Positions 26,995 through 36,698 of a stretch of 64,000 nt of DNA are shown here, in pieces. Under the pieces are notes generated by a model. The model made no database searches and had not been told where the DNA came from. It saw nothing but the letters and a program-made list of their open reading frames with translations. How positions within the stretch are numbered: position 1 is the stretch's first letter; each line of letters begins with the position of its first letter. Source of the stretch: Clostridiales bacterium DTU089 (GTDB taxonomy: Bacteria > Bacillota > Clostridia > Oscillospirales > Acutalibacteraceae); contig LFSB01000045.1 in NCBI GenBank assembly GCA_001513045.1, positions 37,510 to 101,509 on the forward strand, written 5' to 3'. The position numbers and the translations under genes were made by a program.

Positions 26995-27915
26995 TCAAAA
27001 AATTGTTTCGATTTGCCTCTCGCTGTACGGCGGCGAATAGCAGAATCGGTCTATATGCTCCGCGTCCGTGAAATATTTCAGCGGCGCGGGGCTTTCGATT
27101 TGGTCGAACGAGTCAACAATCACAAGCTTTATTTTCATCTTCTCTGGGATTATGTTTTTTATGTATACCGTTGCCGCCTGCCCGGCCTTGACATCCGGAG
27201 CGTATTCGGCAAGCCCGGCAAGATTCGGCGAAAGCTCCACGAATATTCCGTAGCTTTCCACGGAGCGTATTATTCCCGGCACTGTTTCGCCAGGAGAGAA
27301 GCTGCCGGCATTTTCCTCCCAGGTGCCCAGAAGCTCCTTGAGGGTCAAGGTGATTCGTCCGTTTTCGGTTGATGAAACAACAGCGCGGAACTCGCCGTTT
27401 ATATTCAGCCTTACCGAAGGGTGCGGTATGCGCGAAACAGAAATTGCATCTATGGGAAGCAGCGCACTTATTCCGCAGCCTATGTCGCAGAAGGCGCCGA
27501 AGCTTTCAAAGTGAACCGCGCGCACGGGAATAACGTCACCCGGAACAAGCGTGTTAACATATTGCGAAAGGCATCTTTTTTGAGCCGCTACTCTTGAAAG
27601 CTTTGCAAACTCCTTGCCGTTTTCGGTGAAAAATCCCGTAACCGTAAAGCACACGGGCTTGTTGACACGCGAGATTATTGCGATGTCGCGCACGCTTCCG
27701 TCGTCTATACCGAGGGCGCATTCAACTCTCGGAATTATGCCGTGAATACCTCCGCCGAGCCGGAGGTGCAGATTGTGCTCCCGGTCGCAGAGCACTGCGC
27801 GCGCTTCGAGGATGGTGCCGTTTTCGCAGGCGCGGTAAAGACCTTCGCGTGAGCCGACCGCCGTTGTGTTGCCTTCGGAGCCGAGAAGACTTCCCTCGGA
27901 GTAAAAACCGTTCAT
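26995..27915 (-). CDS. S1 RNA-binding domain protein
   Basis: A 306-residue protein with two visible S1-type OB folds: GDVIPVRAVHFESFGAFCDI (about 126-145) and GETVPGIIRSVESYGIFVEL (about 211-230). It is related to, but shorter than, ribosomal protein S1 and to clostridial RpsA-like proteins. The start at 27915 follows GGGTGAT. Single-gene unit convergent with uvrA. RNA binding is likely; role unknown. Confidence 0.75.
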   Translation of the reverse strand: MNGFYSEGSLLGSEGNTTAVGSREGLYRACENGTILEARAVLCDREHNLHLRLGGGIHGIIPRVECALGIDDGSVRDIAIISRVNKPVCFTVTGFFTENGKEFAKLSRVAAQKRCLSQYVNTLVPGDVIPVRAVHFESFGAFCDIGCGISALLPIDAISVSRIPHPSVRLNINGEFRAVVSSTENGRITLTLKELLGTWEENAGSFSPGETVPGIIRSVESYGIFVELSPNLAGLAEYAPDVKAGQAATVYIKNIIPEKMKIKLVIVDSFDQIESPAPLKYFTDAEHIDRFCYSPPYSERQIETIF

Positions 27916-28020
27916 TTATATCACCCGTTCCTTTTTTATCAATTATTTACACTTGCTATTTAAATTTATGAAAAAATGTGGTAGAATATCTCAAATATAT
28001 GAAAAAATACGGAGGAAGCC

Positions 28021-28212
28021 ATGGACGTGCTTGTCGGCGACATCATAGAAATGAAAAAAGCGCATCCCTGCGGCAGCAGACGCTTTGAGGTGCTGCGCGT
28101 GGGAATGGATTTCCGTATACGCTGTGAGGGCTGCGCGCGTGAGGTTATGGTTCCTCGCTCGAAAATAGAAAAGAATATAAAGAAAATTGTAAGGGGTACG
28201 CCCGATGTTTGA
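28021..28212 (+). CDS. DUF951 family small protein
   Basis: A 63-residue protein with the family hallmarks: GDIIEMKKAHPCGS (about 6-19), RVGMDFRIRCEGC (about 26-38) and MVPRSKIEKN (about 43-52). The cysteines suggest metal or nucleic-acid binding, unproven. It overlaps prfA by 8 bp; in Firmicutes this family usually sits near translation genes. An extended -10 (TGGTAGAAT, to 27987) precedes it. Confidence 0.88.
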   Translation: MDVLVGDIIEMKKAHPCGSRRFEVLRVGMDFRIRCEGCAREVMVPRSKIEKNIKKIVRGTPDV

Positions 28213-29275
28213 TAAGCTTGAAAATGTTGAAAAGCGGTTTGAGAGCGTCAACGAAGCGCTCTGTCTGCCCGAAACCGTGTCGAATCAGGAAAAATACAAG
28301 AACCTGATGCGTGAGCTCAAGCAGCTCACTCCGGTGGTTGAAAAATTCCGTGAATACAAAAAGGCAAAGGCTGATTTTGACGAATCCGCAGCTCTGCTTG
28401 AAGAGGGAACGGATGACCGTGAATTCCGTGATATGCTTTATGAGGAGCATGTTGCCGCCGGAGCACGCCTTGAGCAGATTGCCCAGCAGCTGAAGGTGCT
28501 CCTGCTTCCGCGGGATGAAAACGATGACAAAAACGTAATTATCGAAATAAGAGGCGGTGCCGGAGGCGATGAGGCGTCGCTGTTTGCCGGAGTGCTGTTC
28601 AGAATGTATTCGATGTATGCCGAGGTAAAACGCTTTAAACCCGAAATACTCAATGCAAACGAAACAGAGGTCGGCGGCTTTAAGGAAATAACCTTTATGA
28701 TAGAGGGCGAGGGGGCGTATTCGCGCTTCAAGTTCGAGAGCGGAGTTCACCGGGTTCAGCGTGTGCCGGAAACCGAGTCTCAGGGCAGAATCCACACCTC
28801 AACCGTCACCGTGGCGGTGCTTCCCGAGGCGCAGGACGTTGAAATAGACATAAACCCCTCTGATTTGCAGATTGACACCTTCCGTTCGAGCGGAGCCGGA
28901 GGTCAGCACATCAACAAAACCGAATCCGCAATAAGAATAACGCATTTGCCCACGGGCACGGTTGTTGAATGTCAGGACGAGCGCAGCCAGTACAAAAACA
29001 AGGACAGGGCAATGAAAATCCTGAAATCTCGGCTTCTTGAGGCGGAAAAGGAAAAGCAGGCGTCCGCAATAGCCGGGGAGCGTCGTGCGCAGGTCGGCAC
29101 AGGTGACCGCAGCGAGCGAATCCGAACCTATAACTATCCGCAGGGCAGGGTGTCCGACCACAGGATAGGCTTGACGCTGTATAAGCTTGAGGCCGTGCTC
29201 AACGGCGACCTTGACGAGCTCATTGATGCCCTCATCACCGCTGATACAGCAGAAAAACTCAAAGCAGAGGAGTAA
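28205..29275 (+). CDS. prfA: Peptide chain release factor 1
   Basis: Releases peptides at UAA and UAG. 356 residues, normal length, start after AGGGG. The GGQ loop SSGAGGQHINKTESA is at about 225-239. The tripeptide PET (about 182-184, within RVPETESQG) corresponds to the stop-codon-reading PxT motif of RF1 rather than the SPF motif of RF2. Coupled to DUF951 upstream; tsaC/sua5 follows at 11 bp. Confidence 0.96.
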   Translation: MFDKLENVEKRFESVNEALCLPETVSNQEKYKNLMRELKQLTPVVEKFREYKKAKADFDESAALLEEGTDDREFRDMLYEEHVAAGARLEQIAQQLKVLLLPRDENDDKNVIIEIRGGAGGDEASLFAGVLFRMYSMYAEVKRFKPEILNANETEVGGFKEITFMIEGEGAYSRFKFESGVHRVQRVPETESQGRIHTSTVTVAVLPEAQDVEIDINPSDLQIDTFRSSGAGGQHINKTESAIRITHLPTGTVVECQDERSQYKNKDRAMKILKSRLLEAEKEKQASAIAGERRAQVGTGDRSERIRTYNYPQGRVSDHRIGLTLYKLEAVLNGDLDELIDALITADTAEKLKAEE

Positions 29276-29286
29276 TTTTCCCACTC

Positions 29287-30324
29287 ATGGAAACAAAAAT
29301 ATTTAAAATACAATCTTCAGACGATACTCAGGCCATAGCTGAAGTCGCCGAAATACTGAAAAACGGCGGAATTGCGGCAATCCCCACCGAAACGGTATAC
29401 GGCCTTGCTGCCGGCGCATTTGATGTTAAGGCGGTTGAAAACATTTTTATTGCCAAGGGTCGTCCGCAGGACAACCCGCTGATAGTGCATATTGCCGATT
29501 TTGATTCTATAAACGAGCTTGTCAGCAGTCTTCCGGACAGCGCCCGCATCCTTGCAAAAAAATTCTGGCCGGGACCTCTGACAATGATTCTCCCAAAGTC
29601 GGACAAGGTGCCGCTTGTTGTTACGGCGGGGCTTGATACGGTTGCCGTGAGAATGCCGTCGCATCCGGTTGCCGCAGCGATAATCAGGGCATCGGGCTTG
29701 CCGCTTGCGGCTCCGTCGGCAAACCTTTCGGGAAAGCCGAGTCCCACCAACGCAAGGTATGTCATAGAGGACCTCAACGGCAGAGTTGACGCTATTGCAG
29801 ACGGCGGAGATTGCAGCGCCGGTGTCGAATCCACGGTTATCTCTCTTGCGGGTGATGTGCCGAGGGTGCTGCGTCCGGGTGTAATAACTGTTGAGCAGCT
29901 CAGGAGCGTGCTCGGAGATGTCATTGTCGATAAGGCGGTGCTTTCACAGCCGGAAAAGGGCGCAAAGGTCATGAGCCCCGGCATGAAGTACAAGCATTAC
30001 GCCCCGAAAGCAAAGATAACAATAATAAACAGCTCGCTTGAGCGATACATAGAATATATAAATGAAAACGCAACAGAGAACACAGCGGCTCTCTGCTTTG
30101 ACGGAGAGGAACGCCTGATGCCGTTGAAATGCGTGACCTACGGCGGGGAAAATGACGGTATGGCGCAGGCGCACAGGCTTTTTGACGCATTGCGTGAGCT
30201 TGATGAAATAGGCGCTCAGACCGTCTTTGCAAGGTGTCCCTCGTCGGACGGTGTGGGGCTTGCGGTATACAACCGTCTGCTCCGCGCGGCGGCGTTCAGA
30301 GTTGTGTATCTTTTTGACGAATAA
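29287..30324 (+). CDS. L-threonylcarbamoyladenylate synthase (Sua5 type)
   Basis: Makes threonylcarbamoyl-AMP for t6A37 of ANN-reading tRNAs. 345 residues, so the two-domain Sua5 form, not the short TsaC. N-terminal YrdC domain: GIAAIPTETVYGLAA (about 29-43), KGRPQDNPLIVHI (about 57-69), FWPGPLTMIL (about 92-101) and the nucleotide-binding SANLSGKPSPT (about 144-154). Then the Sua5 linker SPGMKYKHYAPKA (about 231-243) and the C-terminal Sua5 domain. Co-directional with prfA, as in many Firmicutes. Confidence 0.93.
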   Translation: METKIFKIQSSDDTQAIAEVAEILKNGGIAAIPTETVYGLAAGAFDVKAVENIFIAKGRPQDNPLIVHIADFDSINELVSSLPDSARILAKKFWPGPLTMILPKSDKVPLVVTAGLDTVAVRMPSHPVAAAIIRASGLPLAAPSANLSGKPSPTNARYVIEDLNGRVDAIADGGDCSAGVESTVISLAGDVPRVLRPGVITVEQLRSVLGDVIVDKAVLSQPEKGAKVMSPGMKYKHYAPKAKITIINSSLERYIEYINENATENTAALCFDGEERLMPLKCVTYGGENDGMAQAHRLFDALRELDEIGAQTVFARCPSSDGVGLAVYNRLLRAAAFRVVYLFDE

Positions 30325-30398
30325 GCTTAAAATTCAAAGCTTTTTAAACGGCAACACTAAAGCAGAATGGTTATAAGCATGTATGGAGGGGAGCGGAA

Positions 30399-31016
30399 TT
30401 GAAGAAAAACATTGTTATAGGACTTACGGGCAAGACGGGCGCGGGCAAATCCACCGTGTCTGCATATCTTGAAAATATCGGCGCAAGGGTGATTGATGCC
30501 GACCTTACCGCTCACAGGATTATGAACGGCAGTGCCGCACTCAAGGCTGAGCTTATACGGCTTTTCGGCGCCGAGGTTATAAATCCGGACGGCACCGTAA
30601 ACCGCGTGAAACTTGCCAAAACGGCGTTTTCATCAAGGGAAAACACGGATAAGCTCAATGCGGCTGCTCATCCTCTTATACTTGAGGATATCCGCGCCGA
30701 AATCGACAGAGCGTTTTCCTCCGGCTGCAAAATCGCAGTGGTTGACGCGGCAGCTCTTTTCGAGAGCGGCGGCGATGCAATGTGCGACTACACAGTATGC
30801 GTCACAGCTCCCCGGGAGGTTCGCCTTGAACGCATAATTGCGCGTGACGGCATAACGAGAGAGCGTGCACTTGAACGGATAGACGCACAGCAGTCCGATG
30901 AGTTTTATAAATCACGCTCGGACTTTACAGTGAAAAATTACGAGCCGTACGACGCAGAAAAGGAAATATGCGCCGTGCTTGAAAAAATACGGGGGCTTTG
31001 CAGTGAAGAGAAATAA
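30399..31016 (+). CDS. coaE: Dephospho-CoA kinase
   Basis: Last step of coenzyme A synthesis. TTG start at 30399 with GGAGGGG upstream; 205 residues. P-loop GLTGKTGAGKST (about 8-19), DADLTAHRIM (about 34-43) and AAHPLI (about 88-93) are standard CoaE motifs. The last 14 bp overlap the lytic transglycosylase start. Confidence 0.94.
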   Translation: MKKNIVIGLTGKTGAGKSTVSAYLENIGARVIDADLTAHRIMNGSAALKAELIRLFGAEVINPDGTVNRVKLAKTAFSSRENTDKLNAAAHPLILEDIRAEIDRAFSSGCKIAVVDAAALFESGGDAMCDYTVCVTAPREVRLERIIARDGITRERALERIDAQQSDEFYKSRSDFTVKNYEPYDAEKEICAVLEKIRGLCSEEK

Positions 31017-31587
31017 AAATAAAAAGGCGGCACTTATAAAAAGTGTCGCGGTAATTGCCGTAATTGCGGTAATAATAGCAATAGCTGCGGCAGTCAGCTA
31101 TGATTCGCTTGAAAAAAGCGTGTATCCCATGCAGTACACTCAGCTTATTGAAAAATACGCCAAGGAATACGAGCTTCCGGTTTCGCTTGTGTACGCGGTT
31201 ATAAGAACCGAGAGCAGCTTTAATCCCGAGGCGGTGTCCTCTGCGAATGCGAAGGGGCTTATGCAGATTACTCCCGACACCTTTGACTGGCTTCAAACCA
31301 AGACGGGCGACAAAAACCTTGCTCAGGAGGAGCTTTTTGACCCTGAAACCGCAATACGCTACGGCACATTTTTCCTTAGGTATCTTACGGATGAATTTGA
31401 AAATACCGAAGCTGTGCTCGCGGCCTACCACGCCGGGCGCACGAGGGTTAACGGCTGGCTGAAAAACGCCGAGTATTCCGATGACGGAAAAACGCTGAAA
31501 AAAATCCCCTACGCCGATACCGCGTCTTATGTCGCAACGGTCACCTCGGCTATGGAAAAATATCAGGAAATATATGATTTACAATAA
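31003..31587 (+). CDS. SLT-type lytic transglycosylase
   Basis: Cleaves peptidoglycan glycan strands outside the membrane. GTG start at 31003 is set by GGGGG 7 nt upstream; 194 residues. An N-terminal helix (about 10-28) anchors it. Catalytic region: VIRTESSFNPEAVS (glutamate about 70), AKGLMQITPDTFDWL (about 85-99) and AAYHAGRTRVNGWL (about 136-149), the latter with the less common YHAG instead of YNAG. Gene order coaE-SLT is frequent in Firmicutes. Confidence 0.9.
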   Translation: MKRNKNKKAALIKSVAVIAVIAVIIAIAAAVSYDSLEKSVYPMQYTQLIEKYAKEYELPVSLVYAVIRTESSFNPEAVSSANAKGLMQITPDTFDWLQTKTGDKNLAQEELFDPETAIRYGTFFLRYLTDEFENTEAVLAAYHAGRTRVNGWLKNAEYSDDGKTLKKIPYADTASYVATVTSAMEKYQEIYDLQ

Positions 31588-31603
31588 AGAAGGGATGATA
31601 AAA

Positions 31604-33010
31604 ATGGCAGACAAAAAAACAGAGGTTGAGCTTCTTTCCGAAAAGCTGTTCAACAAAAAGGAAAATGCCGTGCAGAGGATGACAGCCGAACAGATAAAGA
31701 CTGCTGACGATTTTTGCGAGGGCTATAAGGATTTTCTCAACGCCTCTCGCACAGAGCGGGAGGCAACGGAGTATTTTGTTGCGCTCGCACAGCAGAAGGG
31801 CTTTGAGGAGTTTGCAGAGGGCAAAAAATACAAGGCAGGCAGCAAGATATACAAAATCAACCGCGGAAAATCCGTGATGCTCGCAGTAATCGGTAAGCAG
31901 GACATAAAAAAAGGCGTAAGGATTGCCGCGGCGCATATAGACTCTCCGCGTCTGGACCTCAAGCCCTGCCCGCTTTATGAGGATTCGGACGAGGCTCTTT
32001 TCAAAACTCATTATTACGGCGGAATAAAGAAATATCAGTGGACGGCGATTCCGCTTGCTCTCCACGGTGTAATAATCAAAAAGAACGGCGAAACCGTAAA
32101 GGTCAGCATCGGGGACGATGCCTCGGATACCCGTTTTGTCGTAACCGACCTTCTTCCGCATCTTGCCGCCGAGCAGATGGAACGCAAGCTTAATAACGGA
32201 ATAAAGGGCGAGGAGCTGAATATTCTTGTAGGAAGCCGCCCGTTCAAAAGCGATAGCGAGGGCGAGCTTGTAAAGCTGAATATTATGAAGCTGCTCAATG
32301 AAAAATACGGTATTGTCGAAAGCGACTTCCTGAGTGCCGAGCTTGAGGCTGTTCCCGCCTTCAGCGCGTCCGATATCGGCTTTGACAGAAGCATGATAGG
32401 CTCGTACGGCCACGACGACCGCGTGTGCGCATATCCTGCGGCAATGGCGGCGCTCGATGCGAAAGCTCCCGAGTACACCTTGCTTGCCGTGCTCACAGAT
32501 AAAGAGGAGACGGGCAGCGACGGAAACACCGGACTTAACTCGTCATACATGAAATACTTTATAAATGACCTTGCAAAGCTGCAGGGAGCGGACGGCTACG
32601 AGGTTCTGCGCAACAGCGCATGCCTTTCGGCGGATGTCAATGCCGCGTTTGACCCGACCTTCCCCGACGTTGCCGATAAGAACAATTTTGCCTTTATAAA
32701 CCGCGGTGTTGTGGTTACAAAATATACGGGCAGAGCCGGAAAATCCGGAACCTCCGACGCATCCGCGGAATTCGTGGGCAAGGTACGCCGTATATTCGAC
32801 AACGCCGGAGTTATCTGGCAGACAGGCGAGCTCGGCAAGGTCGATATAGGCGGCGGCGGAACGGTTGCAAAATATATTGCGAACCTTGATGTGGATGTTG
32901 TCGATGTCGGCGTTCCCGTGCTTTCTATGCATGCGCCCTTTGAGGTCGTTTCAAAGATTGATGTCTACATGACCTACCGTGCGTGTGCCGAATTCTTCGC
33001 AGCAGATTGA
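31604..33010 (+). CDS. M18 family aminopeptidase
   Basis: A dinuclear-metal aminopeptidase of the aspartyl/ApeA type; 468 residues; start after AGAAGGGATG. Metal-site motifs in order: [13 protein letters not shown] (about 107-119, His), [12 protein letters not shown] (about 302-313, catalytic Glu pair) and [12 protein letters not shown] (about 440-451, last His). Cytosolic, peptide recycling. The next gene starts 22 bp on. Confidence 0.9.
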   Translation: MADKKTEVELLSEKLFNKKENAVQRMTAEQIKTADDFCEGYKDFLNASRTEREATEYFVALAQQKGFEEFAEGKKYKAGSKIYKINRGKSVMLAVIGKQDIKKGVRIAAAHIDSPRLDLKPCPLYEDSDEALFKTHYYGGIKKYQWTAIPLALHGVIIKKNGETVKVSIGDDASDTRFVVTDLLPHLAAEQMERKLNNGIKGEELNILVGSRPFKSDSEGELVKLNIMKLLNEKYGIVESDFLSAELEAVPAFSASDIGFDRSMIGSYGHDDRVCAYPAAMAALDAKAPEYTLLAVLTDKEETGSDGNTGLNSSYMKYFINDLAKLQGADGYEVLRNSACLSADVNAAFDPTFPDVADKNNFAFINRGVVVTKYTGRAGKSGTSDASAEFVGKVRRIFDNAGVIWQTGELGKVDIGGGGTVAKYIANLDVDVVDVGVPVLSMHAPFEVVSKIDVYMTYRACAEFFAAD

Positions 33011-33032
33011 ATTTGAAAGGGGCGAACTTTCA

Positions 33033-33887
33033 GTGAAAAAGAAGATTATCGCCGCAGTACTTGTGCTTGTTGCGCTTGCCGGCTTTTTTAGCGGCGTGCT
33101 TGTGTACCGTTCAAATGCAAAAAAGCTTCAGATGAAAGGCTCTCAGCTTTCTCTCGGAAGCATACAGTCTTACAGCGCTCAGCCTGAAGTAAAGCTTGCG
33201 GCGCATCGCGGACTTTCCTCCGCGGCTCCCGAAAACACGCTCGCGGCATTTGAAAAGGCAGGGCAGGCGGGCTTTTTCGCAGTTGAGTTTGATATTCACG
33301 AGACCTCCGACGGCGAGCTTGTCGTTATCCACAACGGCGACATAAAGGATATGACCGACGGTAAGGGCGAGGTTTCAAAGATGACCGCCGAAGAGCTTTC
33401 AAAGTACACGATTGATGTGGGCAACCACATTGATGAGTATCCTGGGCTTAAAATCCCGACGCTTGATGAAACGCTCGATGTATGCGTAAAGTATTCAATC
33501 GTGCCGATGGTGGAAATCAAGGAATGTACCGATTCGGGGCTTGACAAGCTGCTTGCGGCGCTTGACGCGAGAAATCTGCGGCAGAGCAGTATAATAATCG
33601 CCTTCGGTCATGAATATCTTGAAAAGCTTGAGGCGAAGGATTCCTCGCTAGAGCTTTGGTATCTTGTAAACGACTTAAATGACGAAAATCTTGAAGTATG
33701 CAAAAAAACGCCGCAGTACAGAGTGGCGTTTGACGGCAGAAAGACGGAAAACCGCGCGGAGGCATTTGAAAAATTCAAGGCAGCGGGGCTGGAGTTTGCA
33801 GCATGGACAATTGATGATGCGGACACCTTTTCCGCTGTGTACGGCTTGGGTATAACCTACATAACGAGCAACAGGATTTGTCCGTGA
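33033..33887 (+). CDS. Glycerophosphodiester phosphodiesterase, membrane-anchored
   Basis: Hydrolyses glycerophosphodiesters to glycerol-3-phosphate. GTG start at 33033 follows GAAAGGGG; 284 residues. Signal anchor (about 4-22), then the GDPD barrel: [14 protein letters not shown] (about 56-69), [20 protein letters not shown] (about 81-100, metal and catalytic residues) and PMVEIKE (about 152-158). Probably outside the membrane. Confidence 0.92.
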   Translation: MKKKIIAAVLVLVALAGFFSGVLVYRSNAKKLQMKGSQLSLGSIQSYSAQPEVKLAAHRGLSSAAPENTLAAFEKAGQAGFFAVEFDIHETSDGELVVIHNGDIKDMTDGKGEVSKMTAEELSKYTIDVGNHIDEYPGLKIPTLDETLDVCVKYSIVPMVEIKECTDSGLDKLLAALDARNLRQSSIIIAFGHEYLEKLEAKDSSLELWYLVNDLNDENLEVCKKTPQYRVAFDGRKTENRAEAFEKFKAAGLEFAAWTIDDADTFSAVYGLGITYITSNRICP

Positions 33888-33905
33888 CAAATGTTGCAAA
33901 AAGCC

Positions 33906-33934
33906 TTGTAATCAAAAAAATACTATGCTACAAT
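33906..33934 (+). promoter_or_regulatory. Promoter of the Gfo/Idh/MocA gene
   Basis: TTGTAA (33906-33911), 17 nt, TACAAT (33929-33934), 57 bp ahead of the start codon. Confidence 0.6.
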
Positions 33935-33990
33935 CAAACATGATTTAAAGGCGTGTGCCGCCTTAAAAATAAGTAAAGGAGTCAGAGAAT

Positions 33991-35127
33991 ATGGCGAAAA
34001 ACACACTTGATGACTACAAAAAGGATCAGAAGGACTATTCTATCGACACAAGCAAAAAGGTCAGAGTCGGTATAATCGGCACGGGCTGGATAGCCGGCGA
34101 CCACATCAGAGAATATCTTAAAATGCCCGATGTTGAGCTTGTTGCGGTTGCGGACCTTATAGACGGTAAGGCAGAGGCGTTCCTCAAGAAGAACGGCGCT
34201 GAGGGTGTTAAGGTTTACCGCACCCATAAAGAGCTTATTGACAACGAAAAGCTTGACGCAGTAAGCGTTTGTACATACAATATGCAGCATGCTCCGTGTG
34301 CGATATATGCTCTTGAGCACGGCGTAAACGTCCTGCTTGAGAAGCCCATGTGCGTAACAATGGAAGAAGCCGAAGCCATAATGAAGGCTGAGAAAAAGTC
34401 CGGAAAGATTGTTTCCATCGGCTTCCAGCCGCGCTTCAATCCCAACATGCAGATGATAAAGAAGATAGTCGAATCCGGTGAACTGGGCAAGATTTATCAC
34501 ATCATCATCGGCGGCGGCAGAAGAAGAGGCATACCCACTCCTTACGGCACCACCTTTATTGAAAAGGAAACCGGCGGACTCGGCGCACTCGGCGATATAG
34601 GCTGCTACGCGCTTGATATGGTTCTCAACGGCATGGGCTATCCCAAGCCCCTGAGAGTATCCGGCCGCACCACCGATTATTTCGGCAAGGCGGACGACTA
34701 CAAATATAAGGATGTTTTCGGCGTTGACGATTTTGCCATCGGCTTTGTACGCCTTGAAAATGACCTCACAATCGACTTCAAGACCGCGTGGGCTATGAAT
34801 GTGGACTCCATGGGTGACACCATAATCATGGGCACAAAGGCAGGCCTTAAAATTCCGAGCTCCGGTCATTGGGGCAGCATCGATGCTCCTCTCAAGCTCT
34901 ATCGCAATATAGGCGATACCGCAGTGGAGACTGTTATCCCCATGTCCAAGGAACCCGAGGAGGGCGTATTCTATTGGAAAATCCGCACCTTCCTTGACGC
35001 TGTAAAGTACGGCGGACCCGCTCCGGTACCGACCAGCCAGGTAATTTACAATCAGGCGATTCTTTCCGGTGTTGCGGAATCCGCAAAGCTCGGCAAGGAA
35101 ATCGAAATCGTTATCCCCGAGATATAA
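33991..35127 (+). CDS. Gfo/Idh/MocA family oxidoreductase
   Basis: A 378-residue NAD(P)-dependent dehydrogenase of sugars or inositol-like compounds. Rossmann motif VGIIGTGWIAGDHIREY (about 26-42), the EKPMC motif (about 116-120) with its conserved lysine, and GALGDIGCYALDMVL (about 197-211), where the HxxxD catalytic histidine appears replaced (cysteine/tyrosine at that place). No signal peptide. It has its own promoter and terminator. The sugar symporter downstream may supply its substrate, but that is inference. Confidence 0.85.
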   Translation: MAKNTLDDYKKDQKDYSIDTSKKVRVGIIGTGWIAGDHIREYLKMPDVELVAVADLIDGKAEAFLKKNGAEGVKVYRTHKELIDNEKLDAVSVCTYNMQHAPCAIYALEHGVNVLLEKPMCVTMEEAEAIMKAEKKSGKIVSIGFQPRFNPNMQMIKKIVESGELGKIYHIIIGGGRRRGIPTPYGTTFIEKETGGLGALGDIGCYALDMVLNGMGYPKPLRVSGRTTDYFGKADDYKYKDVFGVDDFAIGFVRLENDLTIDFKTAWAMNVDSMGDTIIMGTKAGLKIPSSGHWGSIDAPLKLYRNIGDTAVETVIPMSKEPEEGVFYWKIRTFLDAVKYGGPAPVPTSQVIYNQAILSGVAESAKLGKEIEIVIPEI

Positions 35128-35156
35128 TAATCTCCGACCGGAAAACATATTGAGGA

Positions 35157-35206
35157 CGCCCCGGACATCAGACCGTAAGGGTTTGCTGCCGGGGCGGCTT
35201 TTATTT
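35157..35206 (+). terminator. Terminator of the oxidoreductase gene
   Basis: CGCCCCGG and CCGGGGCG pair across a 24-nt loop, followed by GCTTTTATTT. The symporter promoter overlaps its tail. Confidence 0.7.
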
Positions 35207-35232
35207 GACTTTTCGGCGTTTTGTGGTAAAAT
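35205..35232 (+). promoter_or_regulatory. Promoter of the symporter-U32-aro transcription unit
   Basis: TTGACT (35205-35210), 16 nt, TAAAAT (35227-35232) with TG just before the -10. No further clear promoter or terminator is seen until 45.2 kb, so the shikimate genes may be read from here. Confidence 0.55.
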
Positions 35233-35267
35233 AAAACAGACTATTGCCGTGAGAGGAGGTGCCCGCG

Positions 35268-36698
35268 ATGAGCCGTAAAACAGCAATCACCTACAAGGAG
35301 ATATTTGCCTATTCCTTCGGGCTGTTCGGCTTGCAGCTGACAATAGGCTACATCAACACCTATATCGCGCAGTTTTACAACAAAACAATGGGTGCGCAGC
35401 TTGCCACCGTGGGCTTGATAATGCTTGCCGCAAAGCTTATCAGCGCCTTTGCGGACCCCTTTATCGGCGGACTTATCGACCGCAGTCGCTTCAAAAACGG
35501 CAAGCTCAGACCCTTTATTCTCATAAGCTCCGTGCCGTTTTTCCTGCTGTCTTTTTTCATGTATTTTGTAGTGCCTTTGCGCGGCGTTGCACTTTACGGG
35601 TATATGTTTCTCACCTTCACGCTCTGGAGTATCGCAATGAGTCTTGCCGATATTCCGTCACAGGGTATGCTTTCGGTGCTAACTCCGGACCCGGCAGAGC
35701 GGAACAAGGTTGCGGGCTTTGCCAACGTGCTCAAGAATGCCGGAGCATCGGCGTGCTGCGTAATAATGCCGGTGATATGTGTCATAACCCGGTCTGAGAA
35801 CGGTGCAATAACAAAAAAGGAATTTCTGATAGGCGCGGCGGTTATGGCGGTCATCGGCTGCGCGCTGTTCAGCCTCATATATTTCTTTAATCGCGAAGCC
35901 GTGACCTACCGTTCAAACAGCTTCCGTATGAAGGAGATAATACCTTATCTCAAGGGTAATAAGCCGCTTATGCTTGTCTTCCTTTCAAGTCTTCTCGGCT
36001 TCGGCAGAAGCATAGGCTTCGGCATACAGGCGCAGGCATCGCACGTGCTCATAGGCACCGTTCACGTCGGCGGAATAACAATCGGCGGCGAAAACATGAT
36101 ATTGCTGCTCGGCATAACCACGGCGGTCACCTCTACGGCAAGCATGATGCTCATGCCGGCAATAACAAAGCGTCTGAACGAAAAGAAAACCTTTATTCTG
36201 ATGTCCGTATACGGCGGAGTTACAGGCACAATAGCCTACCTTGTGTACGCCTCCGGTCACAATTCCGTCGGAGCTATGCTGCTGTGTCTGTTTTTCACGG
36301 GCTTCATGTACGGCTCTCACAGCTTTTTGCCGATGGTTATGGTTGCCGACAGTGTGGACTATTATGAGTATAAAACAGGCAAGCGCGCGGAGGGCGTGTG
36401 CTTTGCGGTTCTGTCGCTCGGTATAAAAATCGCAACGGCGCTGAGCGTTGCGGCGGGGCTTATAATTGTCGGACTTTCCGGCTACGACGCCAACGCCGAG
36501 GAGTTTGCAACTCACACAAAAAACATTATATATGCCGCCTATGTTCTGGTTCCGGGCATGGCGAGCCTGTTAAGTATGATACCGATATTTTTCTATAATA
36601 TCGTCGGCACGCAGAAGCGCGATATGATAAGAGCGCTTCGCCGCAGACATTTGCAAACAAATGACAGCACGGGAGTGTGTAATGTTGAAGAAAATTGA
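35268..36698 (+). CDS. GPH-type (MFS_2) sugar:cation symporter
   Basis: A 476-residue, 12-helix transporter starting after GAGGAGGTG. The N-terminal KEIFAYSFGLFGLQL, the loop ADPFIGGLIDRSRFKNGKLR (about 60-79) and the mid-protein VMVADSVDYYEYKTGKRAEG (about 360-379) are hallmarks of the glycoside-pentoside-hexuronide family. Sugar specificity cannot be read. Its end overlaps the next gene by 17 bp. Confidence 0.88.
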   Translation: MSRKTAITYKEIFAYSFGLFGLQLTIGYINTYIAQFYNKTMGAQLATVGLIMLAAKLISAFADPFIGGLIDRSRFKNGKLRPFILISSVPFFLLSFFMYFVVPLRGVALYGYMFLTFTLWSIAMSLADIPSQGMLSVLTPDPAERNKVAGFANVLKNAGASACCVIMPVICVITRSENGAITKKEFLIGAAVMAVIGCALFSLIYFFNREAVTYRSNSFRMKEIIPYLKGNKPLMLVFLSSLLGFGRSIGFGIQAQASHVLIGTVHVGGITIGGENMILLLGITTAVTSTASMMLMPAITKRLNEKKTFILMSVYGGVTGTIAYLVYASGHNSVGAMLLCLFFTGFMYGSHSFLPMVMVADSVDYYEYKTGKRAEGVCFAVLSLGIKIATALSVAAGLIIVGLSGYDANAEEFATHTKNIIYAAYVLVPGMASLLSMIPIFFYNIVGTQKRDMIRALRRRHLQTNDSTGVCNVEEN